Below are positions 17,768-26,723 of a DNA stretch of 64,000 nt, piece after piece; positions within the stretch are counted from its first letter, which is position 1, and every line of letters begins with the position of its first letter. A program made the translations under genes and the position numbers. The stretch spans positions 1,426,001 to 1,490,000 of the forward strand of contig NZ_CP100400.1 of NCBI RefSeq assembly GCF_024218795.1, read 5' to 3'. A model generated the notes under the pieces. That model saw nothing but the letters and a program-made list of their open reading frames with translations. It searched no databases and was not told where the DNA came from. This stretch comes from Halorussus aquaticus (GTDB taxonomy: Archaea > Halobacteriota > Halobacteria > Halobacteriales > Haladaptataceae).

Positions 17768-17778
17768 GGGTTTACACC
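17768..17778 (+). promoter_or_regulatory. Probable TATA box of the DUF5611 gene
   Basis: GGGTTTACACC, preceded by purine-rich GCGAAAA, ends about 24 nt upstream of the ATG at 17802. The GGGAG at 17791-17795 could also act as a Shine-Dalgarno element, unusual in this window. Confidence 0.4.
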
Positions 17779-17801
17779 ATCCTGTCCAAAGGGAGATTAC
17801 C

Positions 17802-18197
17802 ATGAAAGAGTACAAGATGCGACGCGGCGAACACCTGGAGGACCGTATCCCGGACATGGAGGCGAAAGTCGAGGAGTACTTCGGTGAGATTACCGGCACC
17901 GAGGAACACAACGGACACGAACTCTACGTGGTCGGGGACCCGGACAACCCCGTCTTCGAGAAGATTCTGGCCGGTGCGGCCGAGTACAGCGGCAAGAAGG
18001 ACAAACTCGCGGTCCACTTCGAGGAGCGCGACGCCGAGGAGGTCATCGCCAAGGGGAACGCCGACGCGGCGGCCGACGCCGTGGACAGGAAGAACAGTTT
18101 CCTGCTCGAAGCCACCGGCCGCGACGCCAAGGCCCGCCGCGAGTCCATGAAGCGGCAGGTCGAGGACGACGCCGAGACTCCCGACGGAGTTTCGTAA
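17802..18197 (+). CDS. DUF5611 family protein
   Basis: 131 residues beginning MKEYKMRRGEHLEDRIPDME. The pattern, with ITGTEEHNGHELYVVGDPDN and a helical acidic C-terminus, matches the archaeal DUF5611 family of unknown function. It is soluble, with no cysteine motif or signal peptide. It stands alone with its own promoter. The C-terminal tail (VEDDAETPDGVS) is disordered in appearance. Confidence 0.85.
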   Translation: MKEYKMRRGEHLEDRIPDMEAKVEEYFGEITGTEEHNGHELYVVGDPDNPVFEKILAGAAEYSGKKDKLAVHFEERDAEEVIAKGNADAAADAVDRKNSFLLEATGRDAKARRESMKRQVEDDAETPDGVS

Positions 18198-18249
18198 TCC
18201 CGGTACTCCGGCCGTAGCTCTCTCCTCTCTTCGATACCGTTACTTTCGA

Positions 18250-18456
18250 GCGGCCGCTATCGGTCTCTCGACGACCTATGTCGCTCCGGACCGTCAGGGC
18301 CGGGGTCTCGGAACCCGGGTCGTGACGGCCCTGCTCGACTACCTCCGCGAGAATGCGCCCGGGTCGGCCTACGTCAGCCTCGCCGCCGACGTGGACCGGT
18401 TCTACGAGCGATTCGGGTTCGAGGACGTGGCTCTCGACTCGAAGGGGATGTTGTAG
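18250..18456 (+). pseudogene. C-terminal remnant of a GNAT acetyltransferase
   Basis: A + frame without a start codon encodes the acetyl-CoA binding half of a GNAT fold. Motif A is complete (VAPDRQGRGLGTRVVTALLDY) in a 20-residue core, followed by FYERFGFED, the usual last strand and helix, and a TAG stop. The N-terminal half of the fold is absent: the upstream sequence is the end of DUF5611 and untranslatable spacer. It is most simply a gene truncated by deletion. Confidence 0.7.
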
Positions 18457-18492
18457 CGACGACCCGATGACGTAGAAGCGAGCGGCGACTTC

Positions 18493-18852
18493 TCAGAAGT
18501 GGTCGCTGTCGGGCGACCCCTCGCCGCGGCCGCCCCGGCCGCCCTCGTTTCGGTCGATGCCCATGACGCTCTCGGGTTGGTCGATGTCCCAGTTACCGGT
18601 GCCGTCGTCGGCGACGCGGACGGTCACGTCTTCTATCTCCTCGAAGTCCTTCGCGAGGTCCATCTTGATGTTCTGGGCCGTCCGCGGACTGATAGCGCAT
18701 CCCGAGCAGGCACCGCCGAGTTCGACGACGATTTCGCCGCTGTCGGGGTCGGCCTTCTGGACGGCGCTCTCGCCGCCGTGCATGCTGATGATGGGCATCT
18801 GGCCGGTGAGCCATCGCTCGACGCGCGCCTTGAGAGAGTCGTCGTCGGTCAT
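18493..18852 (-). CDS. NifU-like iron-sulfur scaffold domain protein
   Basis: 119 residues comprising only the NifU C-terminal domain. The CxxC motif is in [20 protein letters not shown], and the preceding [20 protein letters not shown] is the typical strand pair. Proteins of this family carry or transfer Fe-S clusters; whether this one does so here is inferred from family. The C-terminal 20 residues are Gly/Arg-rich and probably disordered. It lies 40 nt downstream of the LVIVD protein on the same strand, but the spacing does not prove an operon. Confidence 0.92.
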   Translation of the reverse strand: MTDDDSLKARVERWLTGQMPIISMHGGESAVQKADPDSGEIVVELGGACSGCAISPRTAQNIKMDLAKDFEEIEDVTVRVADDGTGNWDIDQPESVMGIDRNEGGRGGRGEGSPDSDHF

Positions 18853-18892
18853 TGTGCTGGAGTAGGGGCGACGGGGTGGTAGGACTTTGGGT

Positions 18893-20347
18893 TCAGTTCC
18901 GTGCCTCGCGCCACGCGCCCGCCCCGAGGAGCGCGGCGACTGCGGCAGGAACCCCGAATCCGGGGACGCCCCCGGCGGTCGAGTCCGACTGGGACTCGCT
19001 CGTGGTGGTCTCGCCGGAGAAGGCGGCCTGTTCGGTCGTCGTTTCGGTCGGCGTCTCGTTCCAGGTCGTCGATTCCTCGGCGGTCGTCGTTAGCGACGGC
19101 GGGTCCTTCTGCGGTTTGTCGGTAGCGTCCTCTATCGGGAAGGTGTAGAGACCGCCCTTCCCGTTCGAGCGCCGACCCATGCTGCTGGCGACGAAGAACC
19201 CCGACCGCGCGCGTTTGGCGGTCCAGAAGGAGGTCTGCTCGGGTTCCCGCCACCACGCCAACCGCTGTGGGTTCGCGGGGTCCGAGATGTCGTGAATCTT
19301 GACTCCGCCCTGATACCACGAGGTGAACAGTCGGTCGCCCACGACGTCGAAGTTGTGTGAGGTGGTCCACGTTCCGGAGAACGAACCGGGGGACCGCGGC
19401 GCGTCGATGGTGGAGCGTCGCGTCGGGTTCGCGGCGTCCGAAACGTCCCAGAGTTCGAGTCCGCCGGGTCCGCCCTCGCCGTCGACCTGCCACGCCTCCC
19501 TGTTGATGCCGAGCAGAGTTCCGTCGTCGTTGGTCATCGCGTAGTGGGCGTTGCCCGGCAGTCGCAGAACCTGTCGGGACTGCTCGGCCGGGAGGTTCCG
19601 GAGTTCCTCGGGCGGTCTCCCGCCGACCCGCGAGACGAACGCCGGGTTCGCGGGGTCGCTCACGTCTACGATGTACGTCCCGGCGTCCCAGTGGGCGAGA
19701 TACGCCCGACCGTCCTGCACCCACACGTCGTGAAGCGTCCAGAGAGTAGAGGGCACTTCGGACCACGCGCCGTTCCGGTCGGCTATCGACCAGCGCCCGA
19801 CCTCCTCGGGCGTCCCGTCGCTCACGTCCACCATCACGAGCGCGTTGGTCTCGCTGCCGTTCCCGGTGAGGTAGACGATACTGTCGCGGACGAAACAGTT
19901 GTGAATCGGGAACTCGGTCTCGTGGAACGCGACCTGCTGGGGGTTCGCGGGGTCGCTCACGTCGTAGAGGACGAACCCCTGTAACACGTCGCCCTGTACT
20001 GGATTCGCCGGTCCGGCCGCCACCAGTCGGTCGCCGTCGACCTTCACGTCCTGAACGACTCGAAGCGGTCCGGTCTCGCGGTCGGCCATCAGGTCGGTCC
20101 GCTCGGCGACCACCTGCGGGTCGCGCGGAATCTGCACGTCTACGACGGCGAACCCGTTCATGGCGGCGACGTAGGCGAACTTCCCTTCCGGGTCGGGGAC
20201 GGCCTCCTTCGCGTTGGTAATCGGAACGCTCCCCAGCGGCCGGTACGGTCCGGGATGCGCCGTCGTCGTCTCGGCCGCCGACGCGACCCCCGCCGTGGCC
20301 AGCGCGACTGCCCCCGACACTCCCCGCAGAAACTCGCGGCGATGCAT
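18893..20347 (-). CDS. Tat-exported LVIVD-repeat protein with PGF-CTERM tail
   Basis: 484 residues from [20 protein letters not shown], a clear Tat signal. The body consists of beta-propeller type repeats of the LVIVD kind, each with DVSDPANP or a variant ([16 protein letters not shown]), at least five times. A Thr/Ser-rich linker leads to a C-terminal tripartite tail: PGF, a hydrophobic stretch ([13 protein letters not shown]) and a basic end (WREARN). This is the PGF-CTERM signal used by archaeosortase A to anchor proteins to lipid at the surface. The ligand is unknown. A GTG 12 nt upstream is an alternative start. Confidence 0.88.
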   Translation of the reverse strand: MHRREFLRGVSGAVALATAGVASAAETTTAHPGPYRPLGSVPITNAKEAVPDPEGKFAYVAAMNGFAVVDVQIPRDPQVVAERTDLMADRETGPLRVVQDVKVDGDRLVAAGPANPVQGDVLQGFVLYDVSDPANPQQVAFHETEFPIHNCFVRDSIVYLTGNGSETNALVMVDVSDGTPEEVGRWSIADRNGAWSEVPSTLWTLHDVWVQDGRAYLAHWDAGTYIVDVSDPANPAFVSRVGGRPPEELRNLPAEQSRQVLRLPGNAHYAMTNDDGTLLGINREAWQVDGEGGPGGLELWDVSDAANPTRRSTIDAPRSPGSFSGTWTTSHNFDVVGDRLFTSWYQGGVKIHDISDPANPQRLAWWREPEQTSFWTAKRARSGFFVASSMGRRSNGKGGLYTFPIEDATDKPQKDPPSLTTTAEESTTWNETPTETTTEQAAFSGETTTSESQSDSTAGGVPGFGVPAAVAALLGAGAWREARN

Positions 20348-20395
20348 GGACGTATCCACGTGGCGGAGGTGGATAAAAGGTCGGCGAGCGGCGAG

Positions 20396-21373
20396 TCAGA
20401 CCGCCGAACTGGTTCGGTCGCCCGTGCCGCCGGTCAGGGCGCTGGCGATGGCCCCCTTCAGCACCACGTCGTCGCCGAGGTTGGTCAACTGCACGTCGGG
20501 AACGTTGTTGAACACGAGTTCGTCGAGGCGCTCCCGTATCGGGTCCACCACGAGTTCCTCGTTCTTCAACGCCACCGCGCCGCCGACGTAGACGACCAGC
20601 GGCGCGTACGCCTGCGCGACGTTGGTGATGCCCAGCGCGTTCCAGTGGGCGAGTTGGTCCACGACGTGGTCGGCGAACTCGTCGTCGCCCGCCGCCTCGA
20701 ACACGTCCGCCGCGGAGAAGTCGGGGTCGTCGAGTGGGAGGTCGGTGTCGAGGTTCCCGGCGTCCTCGGCGAGCAATCCGGCGTACTCGGGGATGTTCTC
20801 GCCCGAGCAGTACGCCTCCCAGTGGCCCTCCCGGCCGCAACCGCAGGTGCGTCGGCCGCGGGGGTCCACGACCATGTGGCCGACCTCGCCCGCGTTGCCG
20901 TCCCACCCCGAGAGGACCTTCCCGTCCACGCAGACGCCAGCGCCGATGCCCGACGAGATGGTCAGGTAGACCATGTCGTCGGGGTTGCGGTCGCTGTAGT
21001 ATCGCTCGCCGATGACGCCCGCGATGGTGTCGTTGTGGAGGTACACCCTGTCGCTGTCGATGAGTTGTCCGACCGGTCCCGTCAGCGGGATACGGTCGAT
21101 GGTGTCCGGGAGGTTCGCCGGGTTCTCGACCACGCCCTCCGCGAGGTCCAGCGGTCCGATGGAGCCGATGCCCGCCGCGCGTATCCGGGACGGGTCGATG
21201 TCGGCGGCGGCGCTCGCCTCGCGGAGACACTCCAGCACGGCCTCCGTGACTGCGATGCCGGTCGGACCGTTGGGCGTGTTCGCGCGGTGGACGCTTACCA
21301 CGTCCCCCTCGTCGTCGGCGACTGCCGCCCTGACGTTCGTCGCACCGAGGTCAACGCCCGCGTAGTACGCCAT
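20396..21373 (-). CDS. ROK family sugar kinase (glucokinase-like)
   Basis: 325 residues. The phosphate motif GVDLGATNVRAAVADD opens the protein. The sugar-binding region and ROK signature include EVGHMVVDPRGRRTCGCGREG, broken here at the zinc cluster CGCGREGHWEAYCSG with its family-typical Cys and His ligands. ROK kinases of this type phosphorylate glucose or related sugars. It ends 48 nt upstream of the LVIVD gene start on the same strand. Glucose released by the GH3 enzyme nearby could be a substrate, which is inference. Confidence 0.9.
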   Translation of the reverse strand: MAYYAGVDLGATNVRAAVADDEGDVVSVHRANTPNGPTGIAVTEAVLECLREASAAADIDPSRIRAAGIGSIGPLDLAEGVVENPANLPDTIDRIPLTGPVGQLIDSDRVYLHNDTIAGVIGERYYSDRNPDDMVYLTISSGIGAGVCVDGKVLSGWDGNAGEVGHMVVDPRGRRTCGCGREGHWEAYCSGENIPEYAGLLAEDAGNLDTDLPLDDPDFSAADVFEAAGDDEFADHVVDQLAHWNALGITNVAQAYAPLVVYVGGAVALKNEELVVDPIRERLDELVFNNVPDVQLTNLGDDVVLKGAIASALTGGTGDRTSSAV

Positions 21374-21506
21374 TCACCCCGGTAGGACGGTCCGACCGCA
21401 CTTAACTACAAGCATTTACTCGGGGGCGAGTATGCCACTGAGTCGCGAAGGGCGGTGCGCGACCGGCCGCGGTAGCGTTAACTCTCGGTAGGTGGTAACG
21501 TGAGAC

Positions 21507-21911
21507 ATGGGTTCTGACAGCGACGACTCGACCGACGCCGACCTCTCGGACGCGGAAGTCGAGGCGCTCCACGAGGTCGAACTCGGGGTCGAGTGGCTCC
21601 ACCGCGCCCACGGCCAACTCGTCCAGTTCCACCACGCGACGGGTCACGCGATGGACCACCTCGCCGAGGCGGAGGACCGCCTCCGCGAGGCCGGGTACGA
21701 CGGACTCGCCGACTCGCTGCGCGACGACCTGCTCCCTCGCGGCGTGGTCGGCGACACGTGGTCCTACGGCGTGCTGGAGGCGTTTCAGGACGGGCCGCTG
21801 GCCGAGGCCCGACGATTCGGCACCGACGCCCGCGAGTCGGTCGCGGACGGTCGCCGCCACGTCGCCGAGCGCCGACAGGAGCGCGAGTGGAAGGACCGGT
21901 CGCGGGAGTGA
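21507..21911 (+). CDS. Hypothetical His/Glu-rich helical protein
   Basis: 134 residues, predicted almost wholly helical and highly charged. The central part LHRAHGQLVQFHHATGHAMD is histidine-rich with spacing that would line one helix face, which could bind metal. No family is recognised, though it has the look of conserved haloarchaeal hypotheticals. It is transcribed divergently from the ROK gene and converges with the UspA gene, stops 11 nt apart. Confidence 0.65.
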   Translation: MGSDSDDSTDADLSDAEVEALHEVELGVEWLHRAHGQLVQFHHATGHAMDHLAEAEDRLREAGYDGLADSLRDDLLPRGVVGDTWSYGVLEAFQDGPLAEARRFGTDARESVADGRRHVAERRQEREWKDRSRE

Positions 21912-21922
21912 CCGCGAGGAAC

Positions 21923-22372
21923 TCAGTCGCCCCGAACGAACGTGACGGGGCAGGGCGCGTTGAGCATCACCTCTTGGGCCGTACTGCCGAAGACGGCTTT
22001 CCCCGTGGGCGAGCGCTTTCGTCCGCCGACGACGACGAGGTCCGCGCCGACTTCGTTCGCCAACTCCACGATGGTCTCGCCGTGTTCGCCGACCCGTCCG
22101 CGGACGTTGTAACTGACGTTCGCGTCGTCGAAGTCGTCGGTGAGTTGCCTGACCGTGGCGTGGCGCGAGGCCACCTCGTCGGGGTCGATGTCGCCCATCG
22201 GGTCGTAGTCGAGTTGGCTCACCACGCCGTCGAACTCCTCGTCGGTGAAGACGTGCGCGAGGACGACGTTCGACCCCGCCGGTCCCGCGACGTCGACGAC
22301 CGTCTGGGCCAACTCCTCGGTTCGTTCGGCGTCGCCCGGTCCGACCGCGAGCAGTATGGTTTCTAGTGCCAT
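21923..22372 (-). CDS. Universal stress protein (UspA family)
   Basis: 149 residues with the Usp fold: ILLAVGPGDAERTEELAQT at the N-terminus and the nucleotide loop GGRKRSPTGKAVFGSTAQ near the C-terminus, which matches the G-x2-G-x9-GS ATP-binding pattern approximately (the first glycines are GG). Usp proteins bind ATP or AMP and respond to stress; haloarchaea carry dozens. A TATA-like CTTTTACCG lies upstream on the + strand reading, near the divergent SDR gene. Confidence 0.92.
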   Translation of the reverse strand: MALETILLAVGPGDAERTEELAQTVVDVAGPAGSNVVLAHVFTDEEFDGVVSQLDYDPMGDIDPDEVASRHATVRQLTDDFDDANVSYNVRGRVGEHGETIVELANEVGADLVVVGGRKRSPTGKAVFGSTAQEVMLNAPCPVTFVRGD

Positions 22373-22480
22373 ACCGACTCTTTTACCGTCTCGATATTAA
22401 AGGGTACGTGGCCGTGACGATTTTCGCGGTCCCGACTCGAAGCCTCAACGTAGAAATACGCCGCCCACGAACCTCCGGGC

Positions 22481-23221
22481 GTGATTCGACCCGACCTGAG
22501 CGACCGAATCGCGCTCGTGACGGGGAGTTCGAAGGGCGTCGGCCGGGAACTCCTGCTCGCGCTGGCCGACTGCGGCGCGTCGGTGGCGGTCCACTACCGC
22601 TCCAGCGCCGACGCCGCCCGAGCGGTCGCGGACGCCGCCCGCGAACGCGGCGCACCCGCGGCGACGACGGTGCAGGGCGACGTGGCCGACCCCGACGAGG
22701 TGGACGAGATGTTCGCCGCGGTCGAGGATGAACTCGGCGCGGTGGACGTGCTGGTGAACAACGTCGGCCCGTTCGCGCCCGACCACTGGGAGGACATCTC
22801 CTTCGGGGAGTGGAACACCGTCCTTCAGGCCAACGTCAACGGCACCTACCTCTGCTGTAAGCGCGCACTGCCGGGGATGCGTGACCAGTCGTGGGGCCGC
22901 ATCGTGAACATCGGCTACGCCAGTTCCGAGAAGGGACTCGTGGACCCGAAGAACGCGCCGTACTTCATCGCCAAGCAGGGCGTGCTGATGTTCACCCGGA
23001 TGCTCGCCAACGACACCCAGCACGACGGTATCACGGCCAACGCCGTCTCGCCCTACGTGGTCGAGAACTCCGACGAGTTCCCGGAGGACCTCCCGCGCGG
23101 GCGTCCGGCCGACTTCGAGGACGTGACCCAAGCGGTGCTGTTCTTCTTGGAGGAGGGGAGCGACTACATCAGCGGCGAGAATATCGAGGTAGACGGCGGG
23201 TGGTTGCCCGAGAGCGTGTGA
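22481..23221 (+). CDS. SDR family oxidoreductase
   Basis: 246 residues from a GTG. The cofactor motif TGSSKGVGRELLLA is TGx3GxG, and the acidic/basic positions before it would allow NAD(P). NNVGPF carries the conserved Asn; the catalytic Tyr/Lys pair is in YFIAKQGV with Ser 13 residues before the Tyr. It resembles 3-oxoacyl-ACP reductases (FabG-like), so it may act on acyl or hydroxyl compounds; the substrate is open. Its last 23 codons have a decayed copy 0.8 kb downstream. Confidence 0.9.
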   Translation: MIRPDLSDRIALVTGSSKGVGRELLLALADCGASVAVHYRSSADAARAVADAARERGAPAATTVQGDVADPDEVDEMFAAVEDELGAVDVLVNNVGPFAPDHWEDISFGEWNTVLQANVNGTYLCCKRALPGMRDQSWGRIVNIGYASSEKGLVDPKNAPYFIAKQGVLMFTRMLANDTQHDGITANAVSPYVVENSDEFPEDLPRGRPADFEDVTQAVLFFLEEGSDYISGENIEVDGGWLPESV

Positions 23222-23329
23222 ACGGACGTCGAAGGAAAGTACAGTGGGCGAGCGTTCGTCGGGCCGAGTCCGGGGACTCGGTCCCCGGACGGAGGCACTC
23301 GGCGAGCGACCGAGCGGAGTCGAGGCGGT

Positions 23330-23785
23330 TCAGACGATGGCCACGCGCACGTAGTACCACGTGCCGTCGTACCGGACCGCCCGCGGCCGCGTCTCGTCGT
23401 AGAACGAGAACGGGGCCGTCTCGTCCGGACCGAACGCCACTGACCCGCCCGGGAGGGCCTCCTCGAAGACGCGCTGCCTGTCCGCCGAGAGGTTCTCGAA
23501 GGCGACTGTCTGATTGTCGGGCCACTGGGCGTGACGGCTCTGGTTCTCGAACGCCACGACCGAGACGAACTGGCTCCCCTTCGGCGGGGCGTCGTCGGTC
23601 CGCGTCGAGGGCGTGTCCGGACTGGTCGTCGGGTCGTCGGTGGTCGTCGCGGTACCCGCAGTCGTGGCGGTCCCGCCGGGCGCGGTGGTACTCGAAGTCG
23701 TGGCGGTCCCGCCGGGTGTCCCGCCGACGCAACCGGCGAGGACGAGGAGGACCGCGAGCGCGAGGGGACCGATTCGAGCGTCCAT
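23330..23785 (-). CDS. Secreted lipoprotein, paralogue of 58761-59186
   Basis: 151 residues starting MDARIGPLALAVLLVLAGCV, a lipobox-type signal (LAGC). A long Thr/Ser/Gly-rich spacer (about 50 residues, probably glycosylated) follows and leads to a compact domain. That domain has FVSVVAFENQSR, AFENLSADRQRVF and the final DGTWYYVRVAIV. The same features recur in the lipoprotein at the far end of the window. No known family is recognised. It lies between the intact SDR gene and the SDR remnant. An upstream-extended start adds residues unlike a signal peptide and is rejected. Confidence 0.8.
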   Translation of the reverse strand: MDARIGPLALAVLLVLAGCVGGTPGGTATTSSTTAPGGTATTAGTATTTDDPTTSPDTPSTRTDDAPPKGSQFVSVVAFENQSRHAQWPDNQTVAFENLSADRQRVFEEALPGGSVAFGPDETAPFSFYDETRPRAVRYDGTWYYVRVAIV

Positions 23786-23924
23786 ACCGGTCGGCTTCCC
23801 GACTGGCGAGTAAGTGCTTTGTGTCGGAGTCGGTCCTCGCCCGCGCCACCGCTCGGCGGACTGCGAGGAGTACCGCGTTCCGCCGGACGCGTCGGTAGCG
23901 GGCGGCGGTCTCTCGGACACACCG

Positions 23925-23996
23925 GAGGAAGGTAGCGACTACCTCAGCGGCGAGAACGTCGAGGTTGACCGCGGCAGATTGCCGGAGACCGTGTAG
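23925..23996 (+). pseudogene. Remnant 3' end of a second SDR gene
   Basis: The 23 codons before a TAG read EEGSDYLSGENVEVDRG and onward, nearly matching the C-terminus of the SDR at 22481-23221 (EEGSDYISGENIEVDGG and onward). Both the protein and the DNA are clearly similar, but no related sequence precedes it. It is a decayed or partial duplicate, now separated from the intact copy by the lipoprotein gene. The rest of 23786-24154 holds no gene that I can see. Confidence 0.75.
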
Positions 23997-24154
23997 TGGC
24001 GGTGCCACGTAGTCGCGCCCTACCCCGGCGTAACGGGCGTTTCACGTCGAAAAATCGGCGTTCGAAGCTGTGAACGATTCTCCAACCGACTAATAACTTT
24101 TCGTGTCCGTCCGCTACGGTAGTTCGTCGGGACCGACCCGACGGAGAAAGACCA

Positions 24155-24742
24155 ATGCACGAAAACGACGACAGTTCGAACATCGCATCGAAACTGCTGG
24201 GCGAGGGGACGTCTCGCCGCGAATTCATGGACACGACCGCCAAACTCGGCGGGAGCGCGCTCGCGCTGTCCGCGCTCGGGGGCGGCACCGTCGCCGCCGC
24301 GGACGGCACCCAGACGGAAGGAGCCGCGGTGACGTTCCAGAATCAGGAGTCGGACGGTTCGACGGTGATGGTGGCCTCGGCGGCCCTCCCGGAGGGCGGA
24401 TTCGTCGCTATCCACGACGCGACGCTCCTTCAGGGCGAAGTCCTCGGGAGCGTCATCGGCGTCTCGGAGCTGTTAGACGCTGGCGAACACCAGAACGTCG
24501 AGATCACGCTGTTCGAGGGCGTGCCGGGGGCGCAGTTCGACCAGTCGGCGCTGCAGGAGACGCAGCCGCTGATCGCGATGCCCCACCAGAACACGAACGA
24601 CAACGATGCGTACGACTTCGTCTCCTCGGAGGGCCAAGACGACGGGCCGTACACCAACGCCGGGGCACCTGTGGTGGGACTCGCGTACGTCGTCGTACAG
24701 AGCGAAACGACGATGGGCGGCGAAACCACCACGACCCAGTAG
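24155..24742 (+). CDS. Tat-exported DUF7282-type protein
   Basis: 195 residues. A Tat signal lies after a 20-residue polar leader: SRREFMDTTAKLGGSALALS, ending near AAADG. The mature part is a single beta-rich domain with VTFQNQESDGSTVMVASAAL and GGFVAIHDATLLQGEVLG, the pattern of the haloarchaeal DUF7282 domain, often found in surface proteins. The C-terminus is a Thr-rich tail without an anchor. The function is unknown; it is probably released or loosely attached to the cell surface. Confidence 0.82.
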   Translation: MHENDDSSNIASKLLGEGTSRREFMDTTAKLGGSALALSALGGGTVAAADGTQTEGAAVTFQNQESDGSTVMVASAALPEGGFVAIHDATLLQGEVLGSVIGVSELLDAGEHQNVEITLFEGVPGAQFDQSALQETQPLIAMPHQNTNDNDAYDFVSSEGQDDGPYTNAGAPVVGLAYVVVQSETTMGGETTTTQ

Positions 24743-24803
24743 ACGCGGTTCGGCGACGGCGCGACCGGTCGGGTAGCGGAACTGCGGCCGTCCGCGGACC
24801 CGG

Positions 24804-25895
24804 CTACGACCCGGAGAGCAATTTCTTCAGATGTTCCGTCGAGAAGAACGAGGTGGGCTTGTCCATGTGGACGCCGATTTCGCCCGAGAACGCCGACAGT
24901 CCGGCCTTCTGGACGCCCTCGGGGAGCGAGTAGCACTTCCGGATGTAGTGTCCCAGTTGTATCTCCGTACTCAACTCCTCGCGCCACGCCTCCTCGTAGT
25001 CGGCCAGCGTCGAGGGCCGCTCGGGGTCGATGACCTTCGCGGCGTGGTCGGCGGCGGTCATGCCGTAGAGGATGCCGCCGCCGGTGAACGGTTTGGTCTG
25101 GGCCGCGGCGTCGCCGACGAGAAATCCGCGCCGACTCGTCACCGTCTCGGCCGGGCCGACCGGAATCATCCCGGCGCAGAAGTGACTCGTCTCCGCGTCG
25201 TACTCCGCGGTGAACGCCGAGAACAGGTCGTTGGCCGAGGGGTCGGACCCCGGCGGGGCCGCCAGTCCGTACTCGACGCCCGCGTCGCCCCGCGGGATGC
25301 GCCACGCGAAGAACCGCGGGGCGGTGAGGTGAACGTCCACGTAGTCGCCGGGGTCGTCCTCCTCCGAGAACGCGAGGACGCCCTGTAGCTTCTCGCCGGG
25401 TTCGGGCAGACCGAGTTCGCTCCGTACGCGCGAGACCGGACCGTCGCACCCGGCGACCATCCTCGCCTCGAACGTCTCGGTCCCGTCGGGCGTGCTGGCG
25501 GTCAGTTCCACGCGGTCGCGTTTCTCCTCGACCGACGAGACGCTGTGGTTCTCCCGGAGGTCCGCGCCCGCGTCGCGGGCGGCCTCGGCGAGCGTCCGGT
25601 CGAGACCCACGCGGTCGATGACGTTCGAGACGACCTCGCGCTTGTAGAAGGGGTAGTCGTCGCTCCCCGGCCCGCCGACGTGGAAGCGCGCGCCGTACAC
25701 CTCGTTCTGGAGGAGGTCCTCGCGCGCACCGTCGGGCGTGAACTCCCAGACGTCGGTGCTGACGTGGCCCGAACACGCCAGCGGTTTCCCGACCTCTCCG
25801 CGCTCGACGGTCAACACGTCGTACCCCCGTTCGGCCGCCCGTCGGGAGAACCGCGACCCGGCCGGGCCAGCCCCGACGACTGCGAAGTCGTACAT
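24804..25895 (-). CDS. Geranylgeranyl reductase family flavoprotein
   Basis: 363 residues from MYDFAVVGAGPAGSRFSRRA, the FAD-binding Rossmann motif; a start 15 nt earlier adds only five residues. The family element KPLACSGHVS follows, then a central GD-type FAD motif in GFLVGDAAAQTKPFTGGGI. The family saturates isoprenoid chains of archaeal membrane lipids or of menaquinone and other geranylgeranyl compounds. The exact substrate of this copy cannot be told from sequence. A single gene convergent with the DUF7282 gene. Confidence 0.9.
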   Translation of the reverse strand: MYDFAVVGAGPAGSRFSRRAAERGYDVLTVERGEVGKPLACSGHVSTDVWEFTPDGAREDLLQNEVYGARFHVGGPGSDDYPFYKREVVSNVIDRVGLDRTLAEAARDAGADLRENHSVSSVEEKRDRVELTASTPDGTETFEARMVAGCDGPVSRVRSELGLPEPGEKLQGVLAFSEEDDPGDYVDVHLTAPRFFAWRIPRGDAGVEYGLAAPPGSDPSANDLFSAFTAEYDAETSHFCAGMIPVGPAETVTSRRGFLVGDAAAQTKPFTGGGILYGMTAADHAAKVIDPERPSTLADYEEAWREELSTEIQLGHYIRKCYSLPEGVQKAGLSAFSGEIGVHMDKPTSFFSTEHLKKLLSGS

Positions 25896-25959
25896 CGGTG
25901 GGGGGTACAACTCGTTCGCTCAAGTAATCACCGCTCTGTGCTCTCGACACGCCGTCGGC

Positions 25960-26514
25960 CTACCGCTCCACGTTCGGTGGAGTCTCTTGCTGAGCCAACT
26001 GCCGCCGCCGCAGGTAGTGGGTCGCCGCCGAGAGCGCGAACGCCGCGACGATGAGAATCCCCCAGATTTCGTCGGGAATCGCGTCGAACGGCGGGACCCC
26101 GAGCAGGTCCCCGACGACCAGAATCGCGCTCACGACCGAGAGGGCGAGGTAGTACCGAATCCACGGAAACTCGTCCTGCGGCCGGAGATACCCCTCCAGT
26201 TGGGCCGCGTTCTCCGATAGCTCTACGACCCCGCGGTTCTGGTTGTAGTCCACAATACCTGCGTCCGCCAGTTTCGGGAGATGCGTCTGATACAGAGAGG
26301 TGTAGACCGATTTGCGCTCGTTGGCCGACAGCCCCTCGATGGTCGTGTCGTTCTCCCACGCCGCGACCTGCTCCGCGAGTTCGCTCAGCTCGACCGGCCG
26401 CTCCTCCTGCTTGAGGTAATGTAGCGTGTACCGCCGTCGCCGGTTCTTCAACACGTCGAAGATTAGATCCTCGGACAGTGTTTCTTGTCCCGGTGAATTA
26501 TCAGCCGAACTCAT
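25960..26514 (-). CDS. Membrane-attached winged-helix protein (DUF7344-like)
   Basis: 184 residues from MSSADNSPGQETLSEDLIFD; a TTG 18 nt upstream is less likely. The N-terminal half is a winged helix of the haloarchaeal DUF7344 type: FDVLKNRRRRYTLHYLKQE, VYTSLYQTHLPKLADAGIVD. Two hydrophobic helices follow (YYLALSVVSAILVVGDLL and IWGILIVAAFALSAATHYL). The arrangement suggests a DNA-binding regulator tethered to the membrane. Its target is unknown; the gene next downstream is the reductase-like flavoprotein, 64 nt away. Confidence 0.85.
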   Translation of the reverse strand: MSSADNSPGQETLSEDLIFDVLKNRRRRYTLHYLKQEERPVELSELAEQVAAWENDTTIEGLSANERKSVYTSLYQTHLPKLADAGIVDYNQNRGVVELSENAAQLEGYLRPQDEFPWIRYYLALSVVSAILVVGDLLGVPPFDAIPDEIWGILIVAAFALSAATHYLRRRQLAQQETPPNVER

Positions 26515-26723
26515 ACTACCGAAGTCGCTCAATCCCTTGTTGCGCCGGTGCCACCGCCACCCATCCCGTCACGGTACGCCAGTTTCGCCCGGACCACACT
26601 TTGTTATCCAGTACTTAGCGCCAAACAAATGTAGTGGAGGCTACATTTTTTGGCAGTAACAGCGCGATTCCCGGATTTAACGTGACGATATCCGGATTCT
26701 AGGCCGAAAACAAGAACGAATCT

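Noticed and set aside
18849..21230. A 793-codon frame over NifU, the LVIVD gene and the ROK gene
   Set aside because: It is very rich in Arg/Gly/Pro and crosses several well-supported genes in another phase.
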